From the NCBI GenBank assembly GCA_964619265.1, contig CAZUCE010000008.1, positions 1 to 64,000 on the forward strand: a stretch of 64,000 nucleotides of DNA, written 5' to 3'. The notes beneath the pieces were generated by a model that was not told the origin of the DNA, did not search any database, and was given only the letters and a program-made list of their open reading frames with translations. Within the stretch, counting starts at the first letter, position 1. Each line of letters begins with the position of its first letter. This document shows positions 27,740 to 36,189 of this stretch, in pieces. The DNA comes from CAZUCE01 sp964619265 (GTDB lineage: Bacteria > Planctomycetota > UBA1135 > GCA-002686595). The position numbers and the translations under genes are program-made.

Positions 27740-30700
27740 TCAGTCGAGCCGGAGCTTCACGCGCCGTTCGGTTTGGCCACTTAACGAGACGGTCTTCTTA
27801 GCGTCGCGCCCGTCTTCGGTTGTTGCTCGCAGGGTGTAACGACCCGGCGGCAGGGGACCGATTTCCAGCTCGGTGCTGGAGAGGCCCGATCCACCGCTGA
27901 TCTTGGTCATGAGCTCGGCATAGGTCCACAGCCCGTTGACCTGATGCCCCTGGCTGTCGGTCACTTCGAGGTTGCAGCGCACCGAGTTGCCTTGGCGGTC
28001 GGTGAGCGTGATCAAGAGCAACGTGCCCTCTCCGAGTTGCAGTTCAACCTTGGAGGTCTTCCCCGACTGGACGTCGGCGCCGATCCGGACTGGATTCACC
28101 AGGGATGGACTTCGCGCGCTGATCAGATAGGAGCCTGGGGCCAGTCCCGCGACTTCGAACTTGCCGCCTGCGTCGGTGGTCACAAACGAAACGCGCTCAA
28201 GCGGCCGGCCTTCCTCATCGCGAACAAAGATCGCAGCACCCCGAACCGGAGAACCCGATTCGTCCACCACGCTGCCTTCGATGGTTCCAGACTCTTCCAA
28301 TTGGAAGTCGATCCCCGTCGTGGCCTGCCCCTCGCGAACCAAGACTCCGTACCGCAGGGACCTGCCGACTCCGGTTGTTCCCGTGTCGCCTAACAGACTC
28401 GCGAGCGGCGCCCCACCCGCGGCCAAGGAGTATTCACCGGCATTCAACCATTGGACCTCGTAGGTCCCATCCTCCGCGGTGACGACCTCAGCGAAGCTTC
28501 CACCGGCGATGGAACCATTTGAGATGGCTCCATCGACGGACAGGGTCACCCGCGCTCGCGCAGCCGGCTCTCCGTCGGGTCCGAGAACGCGTCCTGAGAT
28601 GGATCCGGTGGGGAGATCGAAGTCGAGGTTCTGTTCCGTGTCTTCCGGGATTTTCCGGAAGAACTCGATGCTCTGCTGTTCCATCGTTCCGGTCACTTTC
28701 TGAACGGTCACGAAGTAATCGCCGTGCGATTCGAGGTCGATGTGGTAGTTGCCATCCTCTCCCGAAGTCGTAAAGGCCATCGAGGAGCGATCTGCGGTTT
28801 CGCCATCGGGGAGCCACGTGATCATCACGCCATCGGCCGGTTCGCCGCTTGCTGTGACGCGGCCGAAGACTGAGACCGGATCGACGGGGGGGGCGCCGAG
28901 TACGACGAAAGCCTCTCCGCCTTCGGTGACTTCGCACAGCTCAAGCTGCATGCCACCGATCATCGCAGTGATATCTGTGCCGCCCTCCTTTCCGGGCTCG
29001 GGCGCGCCTGAGGACATGCTGATGACTTGGTAGGAGCCCTCTTCAAGATGCTCGAACCGAAACTCGCCCTTCGAATCGGTAGCGGTCACGTTCGGTCGGC
29101 TCAGGTTCTTTGGGGACTGGGCAATGATCATCTTGCCCGAGCTTGGTTCGCCGTCCGCTCCGTAGAGCACCCCGGCAATCGTGCCTCCGGAACGAAGCGT
29201 CAGCACTACGGCGGATTGTTCTTCGCCCGGCCCAAGTTCAACCGCGTAGGGCTCCGAGGGGCCAAAGCCGTCCGCGCTAGCGATGAGTTCTTGGGGGCCC
29301 GTTGGGACGTTCTCGAGCAGGAAGCGACCCTCCTCGTTGGTGGTCGCCGAGAACTCCTCGATGCGATCGGTTAGGAGGGTCAAGTCGCTGAGGGCGACGT
29401 TCAAAGAGACTCGAGCGTCCACCACGGAGTCCCCATCGGTGCCGACCACAATTCCATGAACGACGGCACCGCGATCGAGTTGCAACAAGACGGGTTCCCC
29501 CGAAGCAAGCGGCAGAGAAATTTCAAGCGGGTCCGCAAGGCCGTGACCAGGGGCTTGGGGAATGAGCTGCCATTCCCCCTCTCGCAGTCCGTCGAGGAAA
29601 AATTCTCCACCTTCGTCGGTGAAGTTGTCCACGACGCTCTCGGCCCCATATCCGGGGACCACTCCCTCGCCCGGCTTGCGGGCATCGATGGTGAACTCCT
29701 GGATGGGCTGACCGAGGTCGTCGACCAGTTTTCCATAGATCCCGAGCGGCTCGGTGAGCTGCAAAGTGAGATGCTCTCCGGGCCGGACAGCCGACTCTCT
29801 GGCAATCCAGGCAGGCGAGGAATCGCCGGCTCCGGAGGGCTTGGCCTCCACCCCGGCCACAAACGGACCCGCGCCTAAGCCGGTGATTTGGAAGTTGCCT
29901 TGCTCGTCCGTTTCCGCTTCGCCTTCGCTGCCATTGATCGAATTGAAGGCCTCTATTCCGGCCAGGAAAGCCGGGTCAAACCGAATCTGGACTTCGGTGC
30001 CGGCCGCAGGCTGGCCGTCGGGCCACAGCACGGTTCCGGTGATCGAGCGACCGGAGTCCATCTGAACTTCAAGGTCCGAGCGGCGCTCCCCTTTCACCAG
30101 CACCAAGTTCTCCATCGAGTCCAGGAAACCGCTCTTTTTGAAGGAGATCGAACACTCTCCCGAGGGAATGGCCTCGAGTAAGAAGTACCCCTCCGCATCC
30201 GTGGTTCCCTCGCGGGCGTCCCAGCCACCGCGGCCGAACACGACCGCTTCACGCTGGACTTCGATCTCCACATCGGCCTGCGGGATGCCGGCCAAATCGG
30301 TCACTTGACCGCTGACCGAGCAGCCTTCCTCGAGCGCGAACCTCAGGTCGATGTGAGTGCCTGCCAAGAGTTCGAAGGCCGGTTTTGAGGCTGCGGGGAA
30401 GGCGGAGGGCAGCACGCGAACCTGCGCCAGGCCGCGGGCCGGAACAGCTAGGAACTCAAACTCGGTGGAACCGGTTTCGAACTCCTTGAATCGGGGACGA
30501 ATCTGCCAGTTGCCCCCGAACGGGTCCCCGGAATTCATCGTATTGGGGGAGACCAGAGCAGCTTTGTCGTCGAGACCGAGACCCTCTGCGACGGCGGAAT
30601 GGGGAAGCTGCACGGTGCCTGTGATCCACACTCCGACCTTGGGATGCAGGAGTTGCTCGTCGCGTCCGAGTTCGGATACGTCGATCCGGATCGGCTCCTC

Positions 30701-31192
30701 GAGGTAGAGATAGCGGGCTTCCAGGTCGAGCTCCAAGGACTCGATCCCTGGCGGCGGTATGAAGGTAAACGTCCCACTCGGACCTAAGGGCACCAGCTCG
30801 CTCCTCTCGTAAAGCGTGTCCTCGATCTCTAGTTCTTCCTCTTCCTCGGTCTTCGCGCGCGGCACGCGCACTTCGAGCAAGGCCTGTTCGTCCGCGGGGA
30901 GCAGCTCCGGGAAGGTCACTCGGCCGTGGACCTCGACGCCACTTTGGGAGGTCGTCCGGCGGGTGTTGGACAAGCTGGGCTCATTCCCTTTGGGCTCCGC
31001 AGGAACCGTAAGGCTAGATTCTGCCCGCTGAAGTTCGGAGGAGATCTCCGGGGCTGGTCCTGCGAGCTCCGTGGAAGGACCGCGCGGAGCGGAGGTGACT
31101 CCTGAAGTCCCGGGAGCCTGGTCCGTCAGAACGAGGACGAGAACGGTGCCTGCGGCAGCCGCGAGGGCTAGGGCGAGGACGAACTTGTTCAT
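27740..31192 (-). CDS. Membrane-anchored protein with about eight carboxypeptidase-regulatory-like repeats
   Basis: The 1150-residue product starts at ATG 31192 with an N-terminal hydrophobic segment (residues 3-22) acting as signal anchor. After an acidic linker, at least eight beta-sandwich modules follow, each opening with a G-x-V-x-x-x-x-G-x-P-type motif (for example GSISGRVLGPDGEP and GTIEGSVVDESGSP). These are carboxypeptidase-regulatory-like/CNA-B-type folds. No catalytic domain is present. Similar modules form the periplasmic part of the sigma fusion at 38835. Likely a long periplasmic or surface stalk; binding partner unknown. It is stand-alone on the minus strand and converges on the PKD protein gene. 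Confidence 0.85.
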   Translation of the reverse strand: MNKFVLALALAAAAGTVLVLVLTDQAPGTSGVTSAPRGPSTELAGPAPEISSELQRAESSLTVPAEPKGNEPSLSNTRRTTSQSGVEVHGRVTFPELLPADEQALLEVRVPRAKTEEEEELEIEDTLYERSELVPLGPSGTFTFIPPPGIESLELDLEARYLYLEEPIRIDVSELGRDEQLLHPKVGVWITGTVQLPHSAVAEGLGLDDKAALVSPNTMNSGDPFGGNWQIRPRFKEFETGSTEFEFLAVPARGLAQVRVLPSAFPAASKPAFELLAGTHIDLRFALEEGCSVSGQVTDLAGIPQADVEIEVQREAVVFGRGGWDAREGTTDAEGYFLLEAIPSGECSISFKKSGFLDSMENLVLVKGERRSDLEVQMDSGRSITGTVLWPDGQPAAGTEVQIRFDPAFLAGIEAFNSINGSEGEAETDEQGNFQITGLGAGPFVAGVEAKPSGAGDSSPAWIARESAVRPGEHLTLQLTEPLGIYGKLVDDLGQPIQEFTIDARKPGEGVVPGYGAESVVDNFTDEGGEFFLDGLREGEWQLIPQAPGHGLADPLEISLPLASGEPVLLQLDRGAVVHGIVVGTDGDSVVDARVSLNVALSDLTLLTDRIEEFSATTNEEGRFLLENVPTGPQELIASADGFGPSEPYAVELGPGEEQSAVVLTLRSGGTIAGVLYGADGEPSSGKMIIAQSPKNLSRPNVTATDSKGEFRFEHLEEGSYQVISMSSGAPEPGKEGGTDITAMIGGMQLELCEVTEGGEAFVVLGAPPVDPVSVFGRVTASGEPADGVMITWLPDGETADRSSMAFTTSGEDGNYHIDLESHGDYFVTVQKVTGTMEQQSIEFFRKIPEDTEQNLDFDLPTGSISGRVLGPDGEPAARARVTLSVDGAISNGSIAGGSFAEVVTAEDGTYEVQWLNAGEYSLAAGGAPLASLLGDTGTTGVGRSLRYGVLVREGQATTGIDFQLEESGTIEGSVVDESGSPVRGAAIFVRDEEGRPLERVSFVTTDAGGKFEVAGLAPGSYLISARSPSLVNPVRIGADVQSGKTSKVELQLGEGTLLLITLTDRQGNSVRCNLEVTDSQGHQVNGLWTYAELMTKISGGSGLSSTELEIGPLPPGRYTLRATTEDGRDAKKTVSLSGQTERRVKLRLD

Positions 31193-31627
31193 GGGCCTTA
31201 GATGGGCGCCTAGAGCGCAAGCCCGGTGGCTTGGCTGGCCGAGCCGCCGGGGGAGCAACTCGATAGGGAGAGGAAGGGGAAGCGCTCCAGGCTACGTGGC
31301 GGACCTACGAGAATTCTCGAGTCGTGATGGGGTCTGCGAAAAGGCCTGAGGGCGGGCTCGTCGCTTGCCACGGGCTGCTAGGGGCCGATAGGGCTGCCCG
31401 TTGTGGCTTTGAAGCCGCTCGCCGCAGACCCACTCTTCTCGCCTGGCCGCTATGGGCTGGCCCCAGATCCCGGAGCATGCCGGCTTCGGGAGGACGAATT
31501 TCCGGCTCGTCCAAGCGCGCGATGGCCCGCGATCGAAGGGCCCGCGATCGAAGGGCCCGGTAGCGCCGGCGGCTTGGGAGCTAGGCGACCTGCCGTTGGT
31601 TGGAGCTCACTGCGGCAACTCGGTGCC
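31193..31627. other. 435-bp intergenic region with a 15-bp duplication
   Basis: No convincing gene. A direct repeat of GCCCGCGATCGAAGG-type sequence occurs at about 31525-31555 (15-bp period, two copies). The region should carry the promoter for the minus-strand repeat protein. Confidence 0.5.
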
Positions 31628-32221
31628 TCACGGCCGCGGACGGGGTCTTGGGTCTTCATCCAGAGCCCCGACCGCCACCAGGAATTTCAGCGCGTTGTGG
31701 ACGGTCATGTCGACCGGCTCGGTGGCAGGCTCGTCGATCAATGCCACCCTTCCGCTGGTAGGTGTCGGAGCTGCTGGTACGAACACGGCGAGCCGCTTGG
31801 GTCCATCGGGCTCAAGCGGGGGCAGGGTCTTGGTGACGAGCCCGATCTCTTTGGCATCGAGGTCTCGACCCGGCACCAGGACAACCCGCTCGAACATGGC
31901 ATCGCGACCCTCTCCATAGCCGAGCACCTGCTTCAAGGTTCGGTACAGCAGTCCGAGTGCAGGGACTTTGTCGAGGGTGCGGTCGAGCAGGCTCCAGAAG
32001 AACTTGCCCACCAGGGTGGTCACGGTCAGGCCGACCCCGTACAGAATCCCAATCGTGGCGAGGATGCCGAGGCCCGGGAAGTAGAACGACTGATCCGCGA
32101 GCCACGAATCCGAGACGGCCCGCTCGAGGGCGAACACGGCGAGAACAACTCCGCCGAGCGGCAGGATTGCGACGAGGCCCGCGATCAGCGTGCCGGTGAA
32201 GTGGCGGGTGAGCGAACGCAA
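31628..32221 (-). CDS. DUF502 family membrane protein
   Basis: The 197-residue product has two transmembrane helices (about residues 8-30 and 50-72). They are followed by the hallmark DUF502 cytoplasmic segment with VPALGLLYRTLKQV and, further on, VFVPAAPTPTSGRV. The last residues are charged and Pro-rich. DUF502 proteins are widespread, small, of unknown biochemical role, and occur in plants as the LCV/COV family. Start ATG at 32221 fits the family length. It is stand-alone, between a sugar dehydrogenase gene and a repeat-protein gene on the same strand. Confidence 0.92.
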   Translation of the reverse strand: MRSLTRHFTGTLIAGLVAILPLGGVVLAVFALERAVSDSWLADQSFYFPGLGILATIGILYGVGLTVTTLVGKFFWSLLDRTLDKVPALGLLYRTLKQVLGYGEGRDAMFERVVLVPGRDLDAKEIGLVTKTLPPLEPDGPKRLAVFVPAAPTPTSGRVALIDEPATEPVDMTVHNALKFLVAVGALDEDPRPRPRP

Positions 32222-32307
32222 TAGAGCAGGCCTGGAGAGGGATTCGGCAAGGGGAGAACTTCCCCTTCGCCCGGGTCCCCGAGCCTATTCCATCGAGTCG
32301 GTGGAAA

Positions 32308-33966
32308 CTACTGGAGCAGGAGGCTGCTAGGAGCGCTCGTCCCGGTAACGGCGAGGCTTGGGGTTGTCTGCAGGACGACGTAAGCGTGGGTTAGCTCGAG
32401 GCCGGCCAGCGACGGAGCCAGCAAGCCCGCGGCGAGGTCGAATTGCGCGACCGCTTGGCCGTCTGAGTCCAGAACACCCAGGGTGTTTTCCAGGACGCCT
32501 TGGTTTGGGGCAGCCAGGGTCAGCTGGGTGTAATTGTCGAAAACAAGCGGCAGGACGAAGGCGCCGACCGGAATTCCCGGCGCGGAGCCGGTCGCCGAGC
32601 CCAGTACCAGGTACAGCTCGCCGGCTTGGGCGTCGCCGGCGTCCAAGAAGAGCTTCTGGGTGCCACCCTCGGCGATCGAAAGGGTGCGGTCGAAGGCCAG
32701 CAGATCCGGGCAGTCGGCGGCCGGCGCGGTGGCGGGTTCGATACGGTAGACCGTGCCCGAGAGTTCGAGGACGTACAGTTCGCCGTGGCCGTCACGGCCA
32801 AACGAGGTCAGGTTGGAAAGACTGGCCGAGCCAAACAACTCGGTGGTGCGATCTAGGGGAACCAGAGGAGCATTCGCGTCTGCGTCTGCGGTCCACACGC
32901 GCGCCGTGCAGAAGTCGCCGAAGAAGTACTGGCCCTGGAGATCGGGGATCGCGCAGCCGTCGTAGATGAAGCCGCCCATGATCGCGCAGCCGAAGGTCGC
33001 GAAGTCGTGGGGGTAGCTGAAGGTCGGCAATTTAAAGCCGGGATCGTCACAGGGCGGAATGGGCGGAATGCAGGAGGTCGTGGCGAAGTCCGCCGTGCAC
33101 AGATCGCCCTCAAGCACTTGCCAACCGAAATTGAGTCCGCTGTCGAACGGATCGATCCGATTGATTTCTTCCAAAGTGTTCTCGCCGACGTCGGCGACCC
33201 ACAGGCCGCCAGTTCTGCGATCGAACGTGATGCGCCACGGTTGAGCGAATCCGAAGTGCCAGATCTCGGGCCGGGCGATGGGGTCACCGACGAACGGGTT
33301 GCTGGGCGGGATGCCGTAGCTGCCGGTTGAGTCGATCGCATCGACGTCAATACGCAGGACCTTGCCGAGCAGGGTGGTCAAGTCTTGGGCCGAGCAGAAC
33401 GGGTCGAGTACGCCACCTCCGTCGCCAATTCCAATGTAAAGGTAACCATCCGGCCCAAACACCAGGCCGCCCCCACTGTTGTCGGTGAACGGTTCGGGAA
33501 CATGGAGCACGAGCGTTTGGCTGGCCGGGTCGACTTGGTTCGGATCGCTCGCCGAGACCTGAAAACGCTCGATCTGCACATCGCCATCGAGGCGCGTGGA
33601 GTAGGTGTAGACGTAACCGCTTTCCTGAAAGCGCGGGTGGAACGCGAAGGACAGCAGACCCTGCGTAAAGCCCGTCGCGATTTGCCCAGACAGATCCAAG
33701 AACGGCACGGAGAGCGGCACGCCGTCCTCGAAGATCATGATCCGACCGTTCGTGCTCTCCGAGATGAACAGCCGATCGTCGCCGTCCGGGGCTGACAGGT
33801 ACGAGGGCCGGTCGTAGAAGCCAGGGATGGGGTTCGCGACCAGGGCCGTTTGAGCTTGGGCTGTGCCGGTCAAAGCGGCGGCGAACAAACCGAAGATCCC
33901 CAGTGTGAGAGGAGTCGAGAAGTGCCGGTGCGCGATCGCAGCATTCGGACGAACAGATGAAGCCAT
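32308..33966 (-). CDS. Secreted PQQ-dependent sugar dehydrogenase-like protein with shared C-terminal domain
   Basis: The 552-residue product from ATG 33966 has a signal peptide (cleavage about residue 38, AQAQ). It then has a six-bladed beta-propeller of the glucose/sorbosone dehydrogenase family: GLLSFAFHP, FGPDGYLYIGIGDGG and GENTLEEINRI are typical propeller segments. These enzymes oxidise sugars or hydrolyse lactones in the periplasm with PQQ. The last 130 or so residues are the beta-rich domain with GSAPGIPVGAFVLPL, shared with two other secreted proteins in the window. The frame is open further upstream but becomes Arg/Pro-rich, so the later ATG is chosen. Confidence 0.9.
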   Translation of the reverse strand: MASSVRPNAAIAHRHFSTPLTLGIFGLFAAALTGTAQAQTALVANPIPGFYDRPSYLSAPDGDDRLFISESTNGRIMIFEDGVPLSVPFLDLSGQIATGFTQGLLSFAFHPRFQESGYVYTYSTRLDGDVQIERFQVSASDPNQVDPASQTLVLHVPEPFTDNSGGGLVFGPDGYLYIGIGDGGGVLDPFCSAQDLTTLLGKVLRIDVDAIDSTGSYGIPPSNPFVGDPIARPEIWHFGFAQPWRITFDRRTGGLWVADVGENTLEEINRIDPFDSGLNFGWQVLEGDLCTADFATTSCIPPIPPCDDPGFKLPTFSYPHDFATFGCAIMGGFIYDGCAIPDLQGQYFFGDFCTARVWTADADANAPLVPLDRTTELFGSASLSNLTSFGRDGHGELYVLELSGTVYRIEPATAPAADCPDLLAFDRTLSIAEGGTQKLFLDAGDAQAGELYLVLGSATGSAPGIPVGAFVLPLVFDNYTQLTLAAPNQGVLENTLGVLDSDGQAVAQFDLAAGLLAPSLAGLELTHAYVVLQTTPSLAVTGTSAPSSLLLQ

Positions 33967-34164
33967 GAAATCGTGAAAGCCGTGCGAGGTGTCGAGGCGA
34001 AACGAGCCCGTTCCGAACCGTACCCTTGAAGCGGAATCCGCGCAGGAGCTCCGGTGAAGTTCCTGCGAAGAAAGCGCTGCCCGAATGCAGGTAAAACCCT
34101 TGGCAGAGGTTCTGAAGGGGGGGGTGGAAAAGGCTTCCAGGTTTCTTAAGCCGACGTTTGTGGA

Positions 34165-34575
34165 GTGCGAACAAGGCGCTCCCAACCTCCGCACCCGCGG
34201 AGTCGCTTGGGGACGATCCATGCCCACGGGCTGCTGGACCTCGAAATTTGGCACGGCCTGTCAGCCGTGTTCGACTTCCCTCTCGGCGGCGAGCCCTTCG
34301 GGGATGATCAAAGGGAGCTTGCGGTTCGCGCCCTCGAGCTCGCCGTTGCCAAGCCCTCCCCTTCGGTTCTGGCGAGTCTTCAAAATCTCGAGTTGGTCCG
34401 CATTCAGGGGCTTGCCCTCGGACGGGGCGAAGGGGAGCAGGAAGCTCGGTTCCCGCAAGAGCTTCAAGCGCTCGAACAGACCGTCGCCACCGGTCCGCTG
34501 GATGGGCAGGCGCTCCTGGGTCTGGGCCGTCTGGCCGAGCGGGCGGGCGAACTCGAGCGCGCGGTGCTTTACTAG
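34165..34575 (+). CDS. Small TPR-like protein, uncertain
   Basis: The frame of about 136 codons (GTG start at 34165, possibly later) has a coding-like composition: Leu/Ala/Glu/Gly rich, with a DLEIWHGLSAVFDFPLGG segment. It has a C-terminal helix pair ALLGLGRLAERAGELERAV that reads as one tetratricopeptide unit. The stop comes directly after that helix, as if the protein were short or truncated. It sits divergently from the sugar dehydrogenase gene and about 100 bp before the sulfatase-like gene on the same strand. No family recognised; it could also be a decayed gene end. Confidence 0.4.
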   Translation: MRTRRSQPPHPRSRLGTIHAHGLLDLEIWHGLSAVFDFPLGGEPFGDDQRELAVRALELAVAKPSPSVLASLQNLELVRIQGLALGRGEGEQEARFPQELQALEQTVATGPLDGQALLGLGRLAERAGELERAVLY

Positions 34576-34671
34576 GGGCCGGCGTAGGGGGCGCCTCAAC
34601 CAGTTGCTTGTCACCGGCGGGCGACACCCCGGGGCGGTGCCGATGCTCAGGCGTGCCCAGAAGATCCAGCC

Positions 34672-35823
34672 ATGCGTCCAGCCATGCGACAGCCATCAGC
34701 CATCTCCCGAATAGGTTCAGCGCACCGCGCAAGGAGATGGACTCTTCTTCTCGTGCTTCTCGCGTTCGTTCTGCCAGCGAACGGGCAGGAGGCGCCCGAC
34801 GTCGTTCTGGTCGTCCTCGACGACCTACGCGCGGAGGCAGCGGATTCGGGTTTCCTGGGAGAGCTGGCCTTGCAGGGCGCACGATTCGATCGGGCGCGCA
34901 GTGCGGCGGCCACCACGCGAGCTAGCCACGCGTCGCTTTTGACGGGAACTCACGCGGGCGTCCACGGGATGTTGGGCGAGCCGGGCGAGCAGGGCACCGC
35001 GCTCCAGGCGGAGCTGCCGGTGTTGCCCGAGTTGTTGGCGGCCGCCGGCTACCGGACCCTCGGGCGCAGCTCGGCGCCGGGGGGGTTAGAGGCGCTCGGC
35101 CTGCGCGGCTTTGCGGACTATGCAGCGGCGGAGGATCCCGCGGCCCTCGGGGCAGAGCTCGCTGCCAGCCTCGACGGCGATCAGCCGACCTTTGCTTGGT
35201 TGCATGCGGCAGCCCTGAGGCCCGTTGAGGAAAGCGCGGCGGTCTTGCACGCACGTTCCATGGACAGCTGGTTGCGCGCGGTCCTCGAGCCCGTCCTGCG
35301 CACTCAAGCTTCGCGCCCGCGTGCCTTGCTCATCACTTCCGACCATGGGCTGCACTTGGGAGAGCACGGACTGACACCCGCGACACCCAGCCTGTTTGAG
35401 CCCGCGCTCGCGGTTCCGCTGGTGATGCTGCTGCCGAACGCCGAGCGGGTCCGTGTGCCGCGGACGGTCTCAGGCGTCGATGTCGCTCCCACGCTGCTGG
35501 AGCTTGCGGGGATTCAGGCTCCGGATCACCTGCAGGGGAGCTCCTTCTTGGACGATGCCCGAGGAGAACTCGGCCACTGGGGCCTGGTGTGGTCCGAGAT
35601 CGGAACGCTGGAAAACGAGCTGGTCTGTATGAGCTGGGGGCCAGACAAGCTGCTGGCGAATCGCATCACAAAGTCAGACGCCGTGTTGCACGACCTTTCC
35701 GCGGACCCGGGCGAGATGGTCAACGGGAAGGCGACTCACCCGGAAAAGGCCGTTTTCCTCGCCGAGCACATGCAGGCTCTCGAGGCCTGGAACGAGGAGC
35801 TACGCTCCCGATTCGGGGGCTAG
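34672..35823 (+). CDS. Secreted sulfatase-like (alkaline phosphatase superfamily) hydrolase
   Basis: The 383-residue product has an export signal (about residues 20-39) and an alkaline-phosphatase-superfamily core. The metal-binding start is VLVVLDD (residues 45-51), the late metal block is TSDHGLHLGEHG, and a GVDVAPTLLELAGI segment is typical of sulfatases. The signature near SLLTG reads TRASHASLLTG: where true sulfatases have Cys or Ser (converted to formylglycine) there is Thr82, and the Pro and Arg of C-x-P-x-R are also absent. It is thus unlikely to be a canonical sulfatase and may be a phosphohydrolase or phosphotransferase. ATG 34684 is an alternative start. About 380 residues is short for the family. 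Confidence 0.85.
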   Translation: MRPAMRQPSAISRIGSAHRARRWTLLLVLLAFVLPANGQEAPDVVLVVLDDLRAEAADSGFLGELALQGARFDRARSAAATTRASHASLLTGTHAGVHGMLGEPGEQGTALQAELPVLPELLAAAGYRTLGRSSAPGGLEALGLRGFADYAAAEDPAALGAELAASLDGDQPTFAWLHAAALRPVEESAAVLHARSMDSWLRAVLEPVLRTQASRPRALLITSDHGLHLGEHGLTPATPSLFEPALAVPLVMLLPNAERVRVPRTVSGVDVAPTLLELAGIQAPDHLQGSSFLDDARGELGHWGLVWSEIGTLENELVCMSWGPDKLLANRITKSDAVLHDLSADPGEMVNGKATHPEKAVFLAEHMQALEAWNEELRSRFGG

Positions 35824-36189
35824 CACGCAGTGTGGTGCCCTGTTGCCCCGCATCACACCTTGCCCCGCATCACACCGGGCCTATCTCCAAGCTCGAAAAA
35901 TGCCCTCAAGCCAAGCGGGCCTTCGCGAGCGGGAGAGCCGCGAGCCCAGCCGCCCGGGCCTGGTCTTCTCCGCCGAGCCAGGGAGCGTGAAGCTATCGGC
36001 TGAGGCGATCCACCAACCCCCTGGCCGAGGTCGGCCGCTGCCTGGCTCTTCGCGCATCCGGGACCTGAACCTGGGCCACCGGGGGGGCTGGGCATCGCCG
36101 GCCAGGGGGCCTTCGGGTATCCTCGCTGCCCAAATTTAGATTCGGATGCCGCCTTCGCGGCCCGAACCCAACCTCAAAAGGAGCCCCCC
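35824..36189. other. 366-bp intergenic region with 17-bp tandem repeat
   Basis: TTGCCCCGCATCACACC occurs twice in tandem (35843-35859 and 35860-35876). The segment GTGTGGTG at about 35830-35837 can pair with the CATCACAC of either copy, giving two alternative hairpins just past the sulfatase-like gene stop. Upstream of 36190 lies AAAAGGAG (36175-36182), the ribosome binding site of the aldolase gene. Confidence 0.6.

Noticed and set aside
33347..34882. 511-codon minus-strand frame over the sugar dehydrogenase and sulfatase-like genes
   Set aside because: Out of frame with both real genes and extremely Arg/Pro-rich; no domain.
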